Source of the DNA: Nocardioides sp. Root140
Lineage (GTDB): Bacteria; Actinomycetota; Actinomycetes; Propionibacteriales; Nocardioidaceae
DNA length: 64,000 nt
Direction: 5' to 3'
Assembly: GCF_001426745.1 (NCBI RefSeq)
Contig: NZ_LMFI01000012.1
Span: forward strand, 62,123 to 126,122
Both the position numbers and the translations under genes were made by a program. Each line of letters starts with the position of its first letter. The stretch's first letter is position 1. The notes beneath the pieces were generated by a model. That model was not told the DNA's origin, did not search any database, and saw nothing but the letters and a program-made list of their open reading frames with translations. Positions 54,946-63,804 of the stretch are shown here, in pieces.

Positions 54946-56019
54946 GTGTTCGAGGCCGTCGAGGGATTGCTCGCCGAGCACCGCGAGATCGAGGCCAGGC
55001 TCGCCGAGCCCGGGACCCACGCCGACCAGCGGCTGGCCAAGACCCTCAACCAGCGCTACGCCGAGCTGTCCGCGATCGCCCGCACCTACGACGAATGGCT
55101 CGGGCTCGGAGACGACATCGAGGCGGCCCGTGAGCTGGCGGGGGAGGACCCGGCGTTCGCCGACGAGGCGGTCGAGCTCGCCGAGCGTCGTACCCGCGCC
55201 GAGGAGCACCTGCGGCACCTGCTGGTGCCCCGTGACCCGAGCGACGCCAAGGACGCGCTGCTCGAGGTGAAGTCGGGGGAGGGCGGCGAGGAGTCGGCCC
55301 TCTTCGCCGCAGACCTGCTGCGCATGTACACCCGCTATGCCGAGCAGCGTGGCTGGAAGACCGAGGTGCTCGACGCGACGCCGTCCGACCTCGGCGGCTA
55401 CAAGAGCGTCACCGTTGCCGTGAAGGCCAAGGGAATTCCCGAGCCCGGTGAGGCACCGTTCGCCCTGCTCAAGTTCGAGGGCGGAGTCCACCGCGTCCAG
55501 CGGGTGCCGGTCACCGAGTCCCAGGGCCGCGTGCACACCTCCGCCGCAGGCGTCCTGGTGATGCCCGAGGCCGAGCAGGTCGACGTCACGGTCGACGACA
55601 ACGACCTGCGCATCGACGTCTTCCGCTCCAGTGGTCCGGGTGGCCAGAGCGTCAACACCACCGACTCCGCCGTGCGCATCACGCACCTGCCGACCGGCAT
55701 CGTGGTCAGCTGCCAGAACGAGAAGTCGCAGTTGCAGAACAAGGAGTCCGCGATGCGCATCCTCCGCGCGCGACTGCTTGCCGCCGCCGAGGATGAGGCC
55801 AACGCCGAGGCGAGCGCCGCGCGCAAGAGCCAGATCCGCACGGTCGACCGCTCCGAGCGGATTCGCACCTACAACTTCCCGGAGAACCGCCTCTCCGACC
55901 ACCGCACCGGCTACAAGGCCTACAACCTCGACAGCGTGCTGGACGGCGATCTCGGGCCGGTGATCGACAGCTGTGTCCAGGCCGACCTGGCCACCCGGCT
56001 GGATGCACTCGAGTCGTGA
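54946..56019 (+). CDS. prfA: Peptide chain release factor 1
   Basis: A 357-residue RF1, which reads UAG and UAA. The GGQ motif is in RSSGPGGQSVNTTDSAVR (methylated by PrmC), and the anticodon-like loop region PVTESQGRVHTS is present. The GTG start at 54946 has GAGGAG six bases upstream. The stop overlaps prmC (GTGA), linking the factor with its modifying enzyme. Confidence 0.96.
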   Translation: MFEAVEGLLAEHREIEARLAEPGTHADQRLAKTLNQRYAELSAIARTYDEWLGLGDDIEAARELAGEDPAFADEAVELAERRTRAEEHLRHLLVPRDPSDAKDALLEVKSGEGGEESALFAADLLRMYTRYAEQRGWKTEVLDATPSDLGGYKSVTVAVKAKGIPEPGEAPFALLKFEGGVHRVQRVPVTESQGRVHTSAAGVLVMPEAEQVDVTVDDNDLRIDVFRSSGPGGQSVNTTDSAVRITHLPTGIVVSCQNEKSQLQNKESAMRILRARLLAAAEDEANAEASAARKSQIRTVDRSERIRTYNFPENRLSDHRTGYKAYNLDSVLDGDLGPVIDSCVQADLATRLDALES

Positions 56020-56867
56020 GCGCCGTGCGTGACGTGCTCCGCGGAGCCACCGCCACTCTGACGGCAGCCGGAGTGGCCAGTCCCGACTTCGACGCCGCCG
56101 AGCTGTTGGCCTTCGTGCTCGGCACCACGCGGACGATGCTGGTGGTCGACCCGCCGGAGCTGGACGACGAACGCCGTGCGGCGTACGACCTCCTGGTCCG
56201 GCGTCGTGCCGACCGCGAGCCGCTGCAGCACCTGACCGGCGTGGCCGCGTTCCGTCACGTCGAGCTCGCCGTCGGCCCGGGGGTCTTCGTGCCGCGGCCG
56301 GAGACCGAGCTGCTGGCGGGCTGGGCGATCGAGCAGGCACAGCGGGTCACCGGCCGCCCAGCGGTCGTGGTCGACCTGTGCACCGGCTCCGGTGCGATCG
56401 CCCGCGCCGTGGCCGACGAGGTCCCGGAGGCCCGGGTGCATGCCGTCGAGCTCGACGAGTCCGCGCACCGCTGGGCCGAACGCAACCTCGCCGGCACCGG
56501 CGTCGAGCTGCGCCAAGGCGACATGGCCACGGCGTACGACGACCTCGCCGGCACGGTCGACGTCGTGGTCTGCAACCCGCCCTACATTCCCCTCGAGGCG
56601 TGGGAGTCCGTGGCCCCGGAGGCGCGCGACCACGATCCGCACCTGGCCCTCTTCTCCGGCGACGACGGACTGGTCGCCATGCGGGTGCTCGAGGAACGGG
56701 CCGGCCTGCTGCTGTGCGACGGGGGAGTCGTGGGTGCGGAGCACGCGGACGTGCAGGCCGATTCCGCGCCGGCGGTCTTCGCCGCCACCGGTCGCTGGGC
56801 CGAGGTACGCGATCACCTCGATCTGGCAGGTCGCGCGCGCTACGTGACGGCCCGGCTGGCACGATAG
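56016..56867 (+). CDS. prmC: Release-factor glutamine N5-methyltransferase
   Basis: A 283-residue SAM-dependent methyltransferase acting on the GGQ glutamine of RF1/RF2. The N-terminal helical domain has RREPLQHLTGVAAFRHVEL (family signature); SAM motif I is VVDLCTGSGAIARAVA; the catalytic NPPY is in VVCNPPYIPLEAW. The overlap with prfA fits its role. Confidence 0.95.
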   Translation: MSAVRDVLRGATATLTAAGVASPDFDAAELLAFVLGTTRTMLVVDPPELDDERRAAYDLLVRRRADREPLQHLTGVAAFRHVELAVGPGVFVPRPETELLAGWAIEQAQRVTGRPAVVVDLCTGSGAIARAVADEVPEARVHAVELDESAHRWAERNLAGTGVELRQGDMATAYDDLAGTVDVVVCNPPYIPLEAWESVAPEARDHDPHLALFSGDDGLVAMRVLEERAGLLLCDGGVVGAEHADVQADSAPAVFAATGRWAEVRDHLDLAGRARYVTARLAR

Positions 56868-56871
56868 CCCC

Positions 56872-57525
56872 GTGAAGTACCCGACCACCGACGACGCGGA
56901 GCTCGAGGCCGCGGTCACCGCAGCCACCCTGGCCGTACGACGAGGCGAGCTGGTCGTGTTTCCCACCGACACCGTCTACGGACTGGCTGCCGACGCATTC
57001 GACGCGGACTCCGTGACGGCCCTGCTGGCGGCCAAGGGACGCGGACGCGAGATGCCTCCACCGGTCCTGGTCAGCGCCGCGACCACCCTCGACGCACTGA
57101 CCACCGGCGTGGCCCCCTGGGCGCGGGCGCTGGTCGACGCCTTCTGGCCCGGACCGCTGACCCTGGTCTGCACGGAGCAGGGCTCGCTCAAGTGGGACCT
57201 CGGTGACACCCGCGGCACGGTCGCGGTGCGGATGCCCGACGAGCCGATCGCCCTGGCCATCCTCGAACGCACCGGCCCGCTCGCCGTCAGCTCGGCGAAC
57301 CTGACCGGCCGACCGGCGGCCCTCGACGCCGACCAGGCCGAGGAGATGCTCGGTGAGTCGGTGGACGTCATCGTCGACGGCGGACCCTCCCGGGGAGGCG
57401 TCCCCTCGACGATCGTCGACGTCACCGGGGAGCAGCCGCGGCTGCTGCGTGCCGGGGGCATCGGGGTCGATGCGATCAACGAGGTGCTGGAGCCGCTCGA
57501 CGTGGCCCTCACGGAAACCGACTGA
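56872..57525 (+). CDS. L-threonylcarbamoyladenylate synthase (TsaC/Sua5 family)
   Basis: A 217-residue YrdC/Sua5-domain enzyme for the first stage of tRNA t6A modification: RRGELVVFPTDTVYGLAADA, then KGRGREMPPPVLV, AVRMPDEPIALAIL and AVSSANLTGRPAA. The C-terminal Sua5 extension is absent, so it is the short TsaC form. It follows prmC by four bases and overlaps the next gene by one. Confidence 0.93.
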   Translation: MKYPTTDDAELEAAVTAATLAVRRGELVVFPTDTVYGLAADAFDADSVTALLAAKGRGREMPPPVLVSAATTLDALTTGVAPWARALVDAFWPGPLTLVCTEQGSLKWDLGDTRGTVAVRMPDEPIALAILERTGPLAVSSANLTGRPAALDADQAEEMLGESVDVIVDGGPSRGGVPSTIVDVTGEQPRLLRAGGIGVDAINEVLEPLDVALTETD

Positions 57526-58655
57526 TGCGCGAGTACCTCCTCGTCTTCCTGGTCGCCGCATCGGTGACCTACCTGCTCACCGTCATCGCCCGCGAGATCG
57601 CGCTGCGCACCGGCGCGGTCGCAAAGGTCCGCGACCGCGACATGCACGCCGTGCCGATTCCCTACTTCGGCGGCCTGGCCCTCCTCGGCGGCCTGACCGC
57701 GGCCTACTTCGTGGCCCGCCAGCTGCCCTTCCTCTCGCTCAGCGCCCCCAACGTGTTCCGCGACGCCGGCGTCGTGCTGATCGCCGGGGCGTTGATCTGC
57801 ATGGTCGGCGTCCTCGACGACCTGATCGAGCTCGACGCGCTGACCAAGCTCGGCGGCCAGGTGCTCGCCGCGGGCTTCCTGATCGCGTTCGGCGTGCAGT
57901 ACCTCTTCTTCCCGGCGCCCGGTGGGGGACAGTTCTCCATCGACCAGTCCCAGAGCGCGCTCCTGACCGTGCTCACGGTGGTGGCGACGGTGAACGCGGT
58001 GAACTTCATCGACGGCCTCGACGGACTGGCCTCCGGCGTGGTCGGCCTGGGCGCCTGCGCGCTGTTCGTCTTCTGCTACCAGATCGCCAACCTCAACGAC
58101 CAGTCGCTGGCCGTGACCGGAGCCCTGCTGAGTGCCTCACTGGGCGGCGCCTGCGCCGGCTTCCTGCCGCACAACTTCTACCCGGCCCGTCTGTTCATGG
58201 GCGACAGCGGCTCGATGCTGCTCGGGCTGTTCCTCTCGGCCTCGGCGCTGACGCTCTCGGGCCAGTTCTCGGCCACCGACGTCACCCGGGGCGGTGGGGG
58301 ATCGCAGGCCAGCCTGCTGCCGACCTTCCTGCCGATCATCGTGCCCCTGTCGATCCTGATCGTGCCGTTCGTCGACCTCCTGCTGGCCGTCATCCGCCGT
58401 ACCCGTCGGGGCCAGATGTTCTACCACCCCGACAAGCAGCACCTGCACCACCGGATGCTCGAGATCGGGCACTCCCACCGCCGCGCCGTGCTGATCATCT
58501 GGCTGTGGGCGGGGCTGATCGGCTTCGGCACGGTGCTGGCAAGCCTCTACGCGAGCCCGCTGACGTGGGTCGCGCTGCTCCTCTGGTTCGTGGCCACGGT
58601 GGCGCTGACGTTCGTCCTGCCGCGGGTCAACAGACTGGATCCGGTCGACGCCTGA
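57525..58655 (+). CDS. wecA: UDP-GlcNAc:polyprenyl-phosphate transferase, WecA/Rfe type
   Basis: A 376-residue MraY/WecA-family membrane enzyme with about eleven helices. It has DRDMHAVPIPYFGG, the Asp pair VLDDLIELDALTKLGG, NFIDGLDGLASG and FMGDSGSMLLGL, and the His-rich loop HPDKQHLHHRMLEIGHS. It places GlcNAc-1-phosphate on decaprenyl phosphate to begin arabinogalactan linker-like or teichoic-type polymers. Its place between tsaC and the atp operon is the conserved actinobacterial order. Confidence 0.9.
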   Translation: MREYLLVFLVAASVTYLLTVIAREIALRTGAVAKVRDRDMHAVPIPYFGGLALLGGLTAAYFVARQLPFLSLSAPNVFRDAGVVLIAGALICMVGVLDDLIELDALTKLGGQVLAAGFLIAFGVQYLFFPAPGGGQFSIDQSQSALLTVLTVVATVNAVNFIDGLDGLASGVVGLGACALFVFCYQIANLNDQSLAVTGALLSASLGGACAGFLPHNFYPARLFMGDSGSMLLGLFLSASALTLSGQFSATDVTRGGGGSQASLLPTFLPIIVPLSILIVPFVDLLLAVIRRTRRGQMFYHPDKQHLHHRMLEIGHSHRRAVLIIWLWAGLIGFGTVLASLYASPLTWVALLLWFVATVALTFVLPRVNRLDPVDA

Positions 58656-58665
58656 CGCGCTTCTC

Positions 58666-58695
58666 GGTGGTCGAGTAGCGAGCCTATCGAGACCC
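58666..58695. repeat. Nocardioidaceae-type palindromic repeat
   Basis: GGTGGTCGAGTAGCGAGCC and TATCGAGACC form the imperfect palindrome (GGTCGAGTA with TATCGAGACC) that is scattered between genes in Nocardioides and relatives, as I recall. It lies just after the wecA stop and might act as a weak terminator. Confidence 0.5.
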
Positions 58696-58717
58696 GATTG
58701 GCACCCCGCACGGACTT

Positions 58718-58733
58718 TGTGCTACTTTTCACA
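58718..58733 (+). promoter_or_regulatory. CRP/GlxR-like box upstream of the atp cluster
   Basis: TGTGC-TACTTT-TCACA matches the CRP/GlxR consensus TGTGA-N6-TCACA at nine of ten defined positions, 48 bases before the first gene of the ATP synthase cluster. GlxR control of the atp operon has been reported in Corynebacterium glutamicum, as I recall. Confidence 0.55.
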
Positions 58734-58780
58734 AGCGTTCGAAAGACCGCCCGAATCCCCGAAGAGAAACGGCCGCCATC

Positions 58781-59227
58781 ATGACGACCGAGTCGAAGCG
58801 CAACCTCACCCGCAGCGGTGAGTCAGTGCTCCTCGGTGCGGCCGTCGGAGCGCTCCTCCTCGGCGCCCTCGCCAGTGTGACCGGTGCGTTGGTCGCCGAC
58901 TCCGCGGCGGCGTACGGCGCACTGGCCGGCACGTTGATCGTGGTGCTCGTGTTCGCCGGGGGATCGTTCCTGGTCAACCTCGTGGCCGGCATCAGCCCTG
59001 CGGCGTCCCTGCTGATCGCGCTGCTGACCTACACCCTCCAGGTGGTCCTGATCGGGGTCATCTTCTACGCACTTGCCGACTCCGGGCTCGTCGACGACGT
59101 GCTCGACGGCCGCTGGCTCGCCGGTGCCGTCATCGTCGGCACGGTGGGCTGGATGGTGTCCCAGATCGTTCTCACCACGCGTCTGCGCCTGCCGGCGTAC
59201 GACCTGACGGACGCGGGTGCGCGATGA
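58781..59227 (+). CDS. AtpI-like membrane protein
   Basis: A 148-residue protein with four membrane helices (SVLLGAAVGALLLGALASVTGA at about 13-34, then three more), placed where AtpI-type assembly factors are encoded at the head of actinobacterial atp operons. AtpI helps build the c-ring. The start ATG at 58781 has GAAGAG upstream. The identification rests on topology and position. Confidence 0.65.
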   Translation: MTTESKRNLTRSGESVLLGAAVGALLLGALASVTGALVADSAAAYGALAGTLIVVLVFAGGSFLVNLVAGISPAASLLIALLTYTLQVVLIGVIFYALADSGLVDDVLDGRWLAGAVIVGTVGWMVSQIVLTTRLRLPAYDLTDAGAR

Positions 59228-59257
59228 GTCGCCGCGACTGCTATTGTCCGGTTCGCG

Positions 59258-59503
59258 ATGGCTCAGCAGAAACCTCCGACCGCGCACTCCGACAAGCGTT
59301 CCTCCAACGAACCACAGGGCGACCCGTGGCATGCGTTCGGATACATCGTTGCCGGCGTGTTCCTGTATGGAGCGCTCGGCTGGGGACTGGATCGCTGGCT
59401 GGGCACCACCTACATCGTGGCGATCGGGATCCTGCTCGGTGCAGGCTTCGGGATCTACATGACCTGGGCCAGATTCAGACAACCATTCACAGACCACAAG
59501 TAG
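59258..59503 (+). CDS. AtpZ/AtpI family protein
   Basis: An 81-residue protein with two helices: GDPWHAFGYIVAGVFLYGAL and the conserved GWGLDRWLGTTYIVAIGILLG. The WGLDRWLGT loop is the AtpZ signature. AtpZ works with AtpI in Mg/Ca import or F0 assembly. It lies 25 bases before atpB. Confidence 0.85.
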   Translation: MAQQKPPTAHSDKRSSNEPQGDPWHAFGYIVAGVFLYGALGWGLDRWLGTTYIVAIGILLGAGFGIYMTWARFRQPFTDHK

Positions 59504-59528
59504 CGCAGCTGCCGACACAGGAGACACC

Positions 59529-60353
59529 GTGAGTTCAATCGCGACGTCCGTGACACGCGCCGACGGCTTCACGCCGCCCGGCCCGGGGGACTTCAACCTC
59601 CCACCCATCGGTCCGGACAAGACCTTCGAGTTCCTCGGCGAGCACATGTACCTCGGCGTGACCAAGCCGATGATTCAGCTGGTCCTCGTGGCCGGCCTGG
59701 TGTTCGTCTTCTTCTGGGCCGCTTCGCGCAAGCGGGCCATGGTTCCCGGCAAGCTGCAGTACGTCGGCGAGCAGGGGTACGGCTTCGTCCGCAACTCGAT
59801 GGGCCGCGACATCATCGGGTCCAAGGACTTCCTGCCGTACGTCCCGTACCTCTTCGCGCTGTTCTTCTTCCTGCTGATCAACAACCTCCTCGCGAGCGTC
59901 CCGTTCTTCCAGTTCCCGACCTTCTCGCGTGCGGGACTGGTCTACACGCTCGCCCTGATGAGCTGGTTCGTCTACATCGGCGCCGGGGTGAAGAAGCACG
60001 GCTTCGTCGGTTGGCTGAAGCTGACCTGTGTCCCGTCCGGCGTGAGCCCGGCGATGTACCCGTTGCTCGTCCCGCTCGAGTTCATGTCGAACATCCTCGT
60101 GCGGCCGGTCACGCTGGCCCTGCGTCTGTTCTGCAACATGTTCGCCGGCCACATGCTGCTCATCCTGTTCGCCCTCGGTGGCCAGTACCTCATCACCGAG
60201 ATGTCCATCCAGTACGCCCCGGTGGGGATCCTGGCCTGGCTGCTCTTCATCGTGATCTCGTTCCTCGAGCTCCTGATCCAGTTCCTGCAGGCCTACGTGT
60301 TCGTCCTGCTGAACGCCATGTACATCCAGGGCTCACTCGCAGACGAGCACTGA
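59529..60353 (+). CDS. atpB: ATP synthase F0 subunit a
   Basis: A 274-residue membrane subunit forming the proton half-channels. The essential Arg is in VRPVTLALRLFCNMFAGHML (about residue 204), and the late ELLIQFLQAYVFVLLNAMYI is typical. The start GTG at 59529 follows ACAGGAGACACC. First true F0 gene of the operon. Confidence 0.96.
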   Translation: MSSIATSVTRADGFTPPGPGDFNLPPIGPDKTFEFLGEHMYLGVTKPMIQLVLVAGLVFVFFWAASRKRAMVPGKLQYVGEQGYGFVRNSMGRDIIGSKDFLPYVPYLFALFFFLLINNLLASVPFFQFPTFSRAGLVYTLALMSWFVYIGAGVKKHGFVGWLKLTCVPSGVSPAMYPLLVPLEFMSNILVRPVTLALRLFCNMFAGHMLLILFALGGQYLITEMSIQYAPVGILAWLLFIVISFLELLIQFLQAYVFVLLNAMYIQGSLADEH

Positions 60354-60433
60354 CCACCACGCTCCCGCACCACCCCAGCTCCTGCCCCGCCCCCCAAAGT
60401 TTCCAACCAGGAAATAACCGAAAGGAACAAGCC

Positions 60434-60652
60434 GTGCTTGCAATGGCTATCGAAGGCTCCGCCAACATGATCGGCTACGGCCTCGCCGCTATCGGCCCCG
60501 GTATCGGTATCGGTCTGATCTTCGCCGCTTACATCAACGGTGTCGCCCGTCAGCCGGAGGCCCAGAGCCGCCTGCAGACCATCGCCATCCTGGGCTTCGC
60601 GCTCGCCGAAGCGCTCGCGATCATCGGTATCGCCCTCGCGTTCGTCCTTTAG
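60434..60652 (+). CDS. atpE: ATP synthase F0 subunit c
   Basis: A 72-residue hairpin protein: helix 1 GYGLAAIGPGIGIGLIFAAY with the glycine packing motif, the polar loop ARQPEAQ and helix 2 with the ion-binding Glu59 (ALAEALAIIGI). The start is a GTG at 60434 behind GAAAGGAAC. It is the target site class of bedaquiline in mycobacteria. Confidence 0.96.
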   Translation: MLAMAIEGSANMIGYGLAAIGPGIGIGLIFAAYINGVARQPEAQSRLQTIAILGFALAEALAIIGIALAFVL

Positions 60653-60704
60653 TCGACGCGTCGGCCATCACGCCTGATCTAGGACCCGGAAGAAGGACCT
60701 GCTC

Positions 60705-61244
60705 ATGCAGACTCTGACCATCCTCGCAGCAGAGGAAGGACACGAGCTCAACCCGCTCGTGCCCCACCCGATCGAGATGGTGCTCTCGCTCGTCGTCTTC
60801 GGCCTCCTCTTCTTCGCCGTGAAGAAGTGGGTCGTGCCGAACTTCGAGGCGACGTTCTCCGAGCGCACCTCGGCGATCGAAGGTGGCCTCGCGGCCGCCG
60901 AGACCAAGCAGGCCGAGGCGGACGCCAAGCTCGCCGAGCTCGACCGCCAGCTCTCGGAGGCACGCCACGAAGCGGCGCGCATCCGTGAGGAGGCCCGTGA
61001 GCAGGGCGCCACGATCGTGGCGGAGATGCGGGAGCAGGCCCAGGCCGAGTCCACCCGCATCGTCGAGCACGGCAAGGCCCAGATCGAGGCCGAGCGCCAG
61101 CAGGCGGTCACCTCGCTCCGCGCCGAGGTCGGCTCCCTGGCGACCGGCCTGGCCGGTCGCATCGTCGGGGAGAGCCTCGATGACGAAGCTCGCCAGAGCC
61201 GCGTCGTCGACCGCTTCCTCGCCGAGCTCGAGGGAGCCAACTGA
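60705..61244 (+). CDS. atpF: ATP synthase F0 subunit b
   Basis: A 179-residue stator subunit: one N-terminal helix (IEMVLSLVVFGLLFFAVKKW) and a long charged coiled coil (about 50-165) with heptad-like Ala/Glu/Arg pattern. The start has AAGAAGGA upstream. Its TGA overlaps the atpH start by one base (TGATG). Confidence 0.94.
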   Translation: MQTLTILAAEEGHELNPLVPHPIEMVLSLVVFGLLFFAVKKWVVPNFEATFSERTSAIEGGLAAAETKQAEADAKLAELDRQLSEARHEAARIREEAREQGATIVAEMREQAQAESTRIVEHGKAQIEAERQQAVTSLRAEVGSLATGLAGRIVGESLDDEARQSRVVDRFLAELEGAN

Positions 61245-62053
61245 TGTTGCTTCGGGGAGCCTCGGCCGACGCACTGGCCGCACTGTCGGGTGAGCTGGAG
61301 AGCACGCTCTCCGGTGGCGCCGACGCCGAGCGGGTCGGTGACGACCTGTTCGCGGTGGCGCTCGTGGTGCGGTCCGACGGTTCCCTCCGTCGCGTGTTCA
61401 CCGACACGACGGTCCCGCCCGAGGCCAAGGCCGGCCTGGTCGAGGACCTGTTCGGTGGCAAGGCGGACGGCGGCACGTTGCAGCTCGTCAAGAGTGCAGT
61501 GGGTCGCCGTTGGACGGTCGGCCGGAACCTCGCCGACGCCCTGGAGCGACTCAGCGAGATCGCGACCGTGAAGTCGTCCGGCGACCAGGCCGGCCGCCTC
61601 GCGGACGAGCTTTTCGTGGTCGGCCAGCTGGTCAAGGCGAACCCCCAGCTCCGTGACGCGTTGTCCGACCCGGCGCGCACCTCCGACGACAAGGTCGCCC
61701 TCGTGGGTGACCTGCTCGACGGCAAGGCGCTGCCGGCCACGGTGACGCTGACCAAGCAGGCACTGGCCGGCACCTACCGGACGGTCTCCGCGGCCCTCGC
61801 TGAGTACCAGCAGGTCGCCGCAGCCGTCCACAGCGAGAGCGTGGCGGAGGTCCGAGTGGCCCGCCCGCTCACCGACGCGGACCGCCAGCGCCTCACCGAC
61901 GCACTTGCCCGGCAGTACGGCCGTGCAGTGCACCTCAACGAGGTCATCGACCCCGACGTCATCGGAGGTCTCCGTGTGGAGATCGGCGACGACGTCATCG
62001 ATGGCACCGTTGCCAGCCGGCTCAGTGACGCCGGCCGCAAGTTGGCCGGCTGA
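61244..62053 (+). CDS. atpH: ATP synthase F1 subunit delta (long actinobacterial form)
   Basis: A 269-residue delta subunit, about 90 residues longer than the E. coli form, as is usual in actinobacteria. The N-terminal extension (about 1-90, LRGASADALAALSGELESTL) precedes the OSCP fold, and the C-terminal signature VIDPDVIGGLRVEIGDDVID is intact. It links the b stalk to the top of F1. Separate from atpF here, unlike the b-delta fusion of mycobacteria. Confidence 0.93.
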   Translation: MLLRGASADALAALSGELESTLSGGADAERVGDDLFAVALVVRSDGSLRRVFTDTTVPPEAKAGLVEDLFGGKADGGTLQLVKSAVGRRWTVGRNLADALERLSEIATVKSSGDQAGRLADELFVVGQLVKANPQLRDALSDPARTSDDKVALVGDLLDGKALPATVTLTKQALAGTYRTVSAALAEYQQVAAAVHSESVAEVRVARPLTDADRQRLTDALARQYGRAVHLNEVIDPDVIGGLRVEIGDDVIDGTVASRLSDAGRKLAG

Positions 62054-62118
62054 TTTTTCCGGCTGACCAACCATCAGTACCTGAACTGAACCGAGCAGAC
62101 TCAAGATAAGGAAGTGTG

Positions 62119-63759
62119 ATGACGGAGCTTTCGATCCGTCCGGACGAGATCCGGGACGCGCTGCAGCGCTTCGTGTCGGACTACAAGCCCGACACCGCGA
62201 GCCGTGAAGAGGTCGGCATCGTGGCCGAGGCCGGCGACGGCATCGCCCGTGTCCAGGGCCTGCCATCGGTGATGGCGAACGAGCTGCTCGAGTTCGAGGA
62301 CGGCACCCGTGGCCTGGCCCTGAACCTCGACACCCGCGAGATCGGTGTCGTCATCCTGGGTGACTTCGACGGCATCGAGGAGGGTCAGCCGGTACGCCGT
62401 ACCGGTGAGGTCCTCTCGGTCCCCGTCGGCGACGGTTACCTGGGCCGGGTCGTCGACCCGCTCGGCACCGCCATCGACGGTCTCGGCGAGATCGAGACCA
62501 CCGGCCGTCGTGCCCTCGAGCTCCAGGCGCCCGGCGTCATGGAGCGCAAGTCGGTGCACGAGCCGCTCGCCACCGGCATCAAGGCGATCGACGCCCTGAC
62601 CCCGGTCGGCCGCGGCCAGCGCCAGCTGATCATCGGTGACCGCGCGACCGGCAAGACCACGATCGCCATCGACACGATCATCAACCAGAAGGCCAACTGG
62701 GAGTCCGGTGACCCGGACAAGCAGGTGCGCTGCATCTACGTCGCCATCGGCCAGAAGGGTTCGACCATCGCCTCCGTGCGTGGCGCCCTGGAAGAGGCCG
62801 GCGCGCTGGAGTACACCACCATCGTGGCGTCCCCGGCCTCCGACTCCGCCGGCTTCAAGTACCTCGCCCCCTACACCGGCTCGGCCATCGGCCAGCAGTG
62901 GATGTACGACGGCAAGCACGTCCTGATCGTGTTCGACGACCTGACCAAGCAGGCCGAGGCCTACCGCGCCGTGTCGCTGCTGCTGCGTCGTCCGCCGGGC
63001 CGTGAGGCCTACCCGGGTGACGTGTTCTACCTGCACAGCCGCCTGCTCGAGCGTTGCGCCAAGCTCTCCGACGAGATGGGCAAGGGCTCGATGACGGGCC
63101 TCCCGATCATCGAGACCAAGGCCAACGACGTCTCGGCGTTCATCCCGACCAACGTCATCTCGATCACCGACGGCCAGATCTTCCTGCAGTCCGACCTGTT
63201 CGCGGCCAACCAGCGTCCGGCCATCGACGTCGGTGTGTCGGTCTCCCGCGTGGGTGGCTCGGCCATGACGAAGGCGATGAAGGCGGTCACCGGTTCGCTC
63301 AAGGTCGACCTGGCGCAGTTCCGTGCCATGGAGGCGTTCGCCATGTTCGCCTCCGACCTCGACGCGGCCTCGCGCCAGCAGCTCGACCGCGGCCAGCGCC
63401 TGATGGCCCTGCTCAAGCAGCCGCAGTACTCCCCGTACCCGGTCGAGGAGATGACCGTGTCGCTGTGGACCGGAACCTCCGGCCGCCTCGACAAGGTCCC
63501 GACCGAGGACGTCCTCCGGTTCGAGAACGAGTTCCTCGACTACCTGCGCCGTTCGCACGAGGGCATCCTCGCCGGCATCCGCGAGACGCAGAAGTTCGAG
63601 GACTCCACCGAGGACCAGCTGACTGCTGCGTACGACTCCTTCCTCGACCAGTTCGAGACCTCCGACGGCCAGTCCATCAAGGCCGGCAAGGAAGAGCACG
63701 TCGCTCTCGAGGACGAGGACGTCGAGCAGGAGCAGATCGTCAAGCAGAAGCGGGGCTGA
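62119..63759 (+). CDS. atpA: ATP synthase F1 subunit alpha
   Basis: A 546-residue non-catalytic nucleotide subunit: beta-barrel (about 25-95), P-loop IIGDRATGKTTIAIDTI, the family signature near PAIDVGVSVSRVGGSAMTKA, and a C-terminal acidic tail (EEHVALEDEDVEQEQIVKQK), longer than in E. coli and like the mycobacterial extension that limits ATP hydrolysis. ATG at 62119 is preferred over the GTG three bases earlier. Confidence 0.97.
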   Translation: MTELSIRPDEIRDALQRFVSDYKPDTASREEVGIVAEAGDGIARVQGLPSVMANELLEFEDGTRGLALNLDTREIGVVILGDFDGIEEGQPVRRTGEVLSVPVGDGYLGRVVDPLGTAIDGLGEIETTGRRALELQAPGVMERKSVHEPLATGIKAIDALTPVGRGQRQLIIGDRATGKTTIAIDTIINQKANWESGDPDKQVRCIYVAIGQKGSTIASVRGALEEAGALEYTTIVASPASDSAGFKYLAPYTGSAIGQQWMYDGKHVLIVFDDLTKQAEAYRAVSLLLRRPPGREAYPGDVFYLHSRLLERCAKLSDEMGKGSMTGLPIIETKANDVSAFIPTNVISITDGQIFLQSDLFAANQRPAIDVGVSVSRVGGSAMTKAMKAVTGSLKVDLAQFRAMEAFAMFASDLDAASRQQLDRGQRLMALLKQPQYSPYPVEEMTVSLWTGTSGRLDKVPTEDVLRFENEFLDYLRRSHEGILAGIRETQKFEDSTEDQLTAAYDSFLDQFETSDGQSIKAGKEEHVALEDEDVEQEQIVKQKRG

Positions 63760-63804
63760 CGTGTTCATTGGCTACCACGGCGTCCACGGCGGGGGTGATC
63801 TCTG

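Noticed and set aside
58656..58780. Small gene between wecA and the atp cluster
   Set aside because: Only a dispersed repeat, a CRP-like box and a leader are present; no frame has an RBS or coding bias.
62101..63768. 555-codon open frame antisense to atpA
   Set aside because: Shadow frame of a highly conserved gene, with no recognisable domains.
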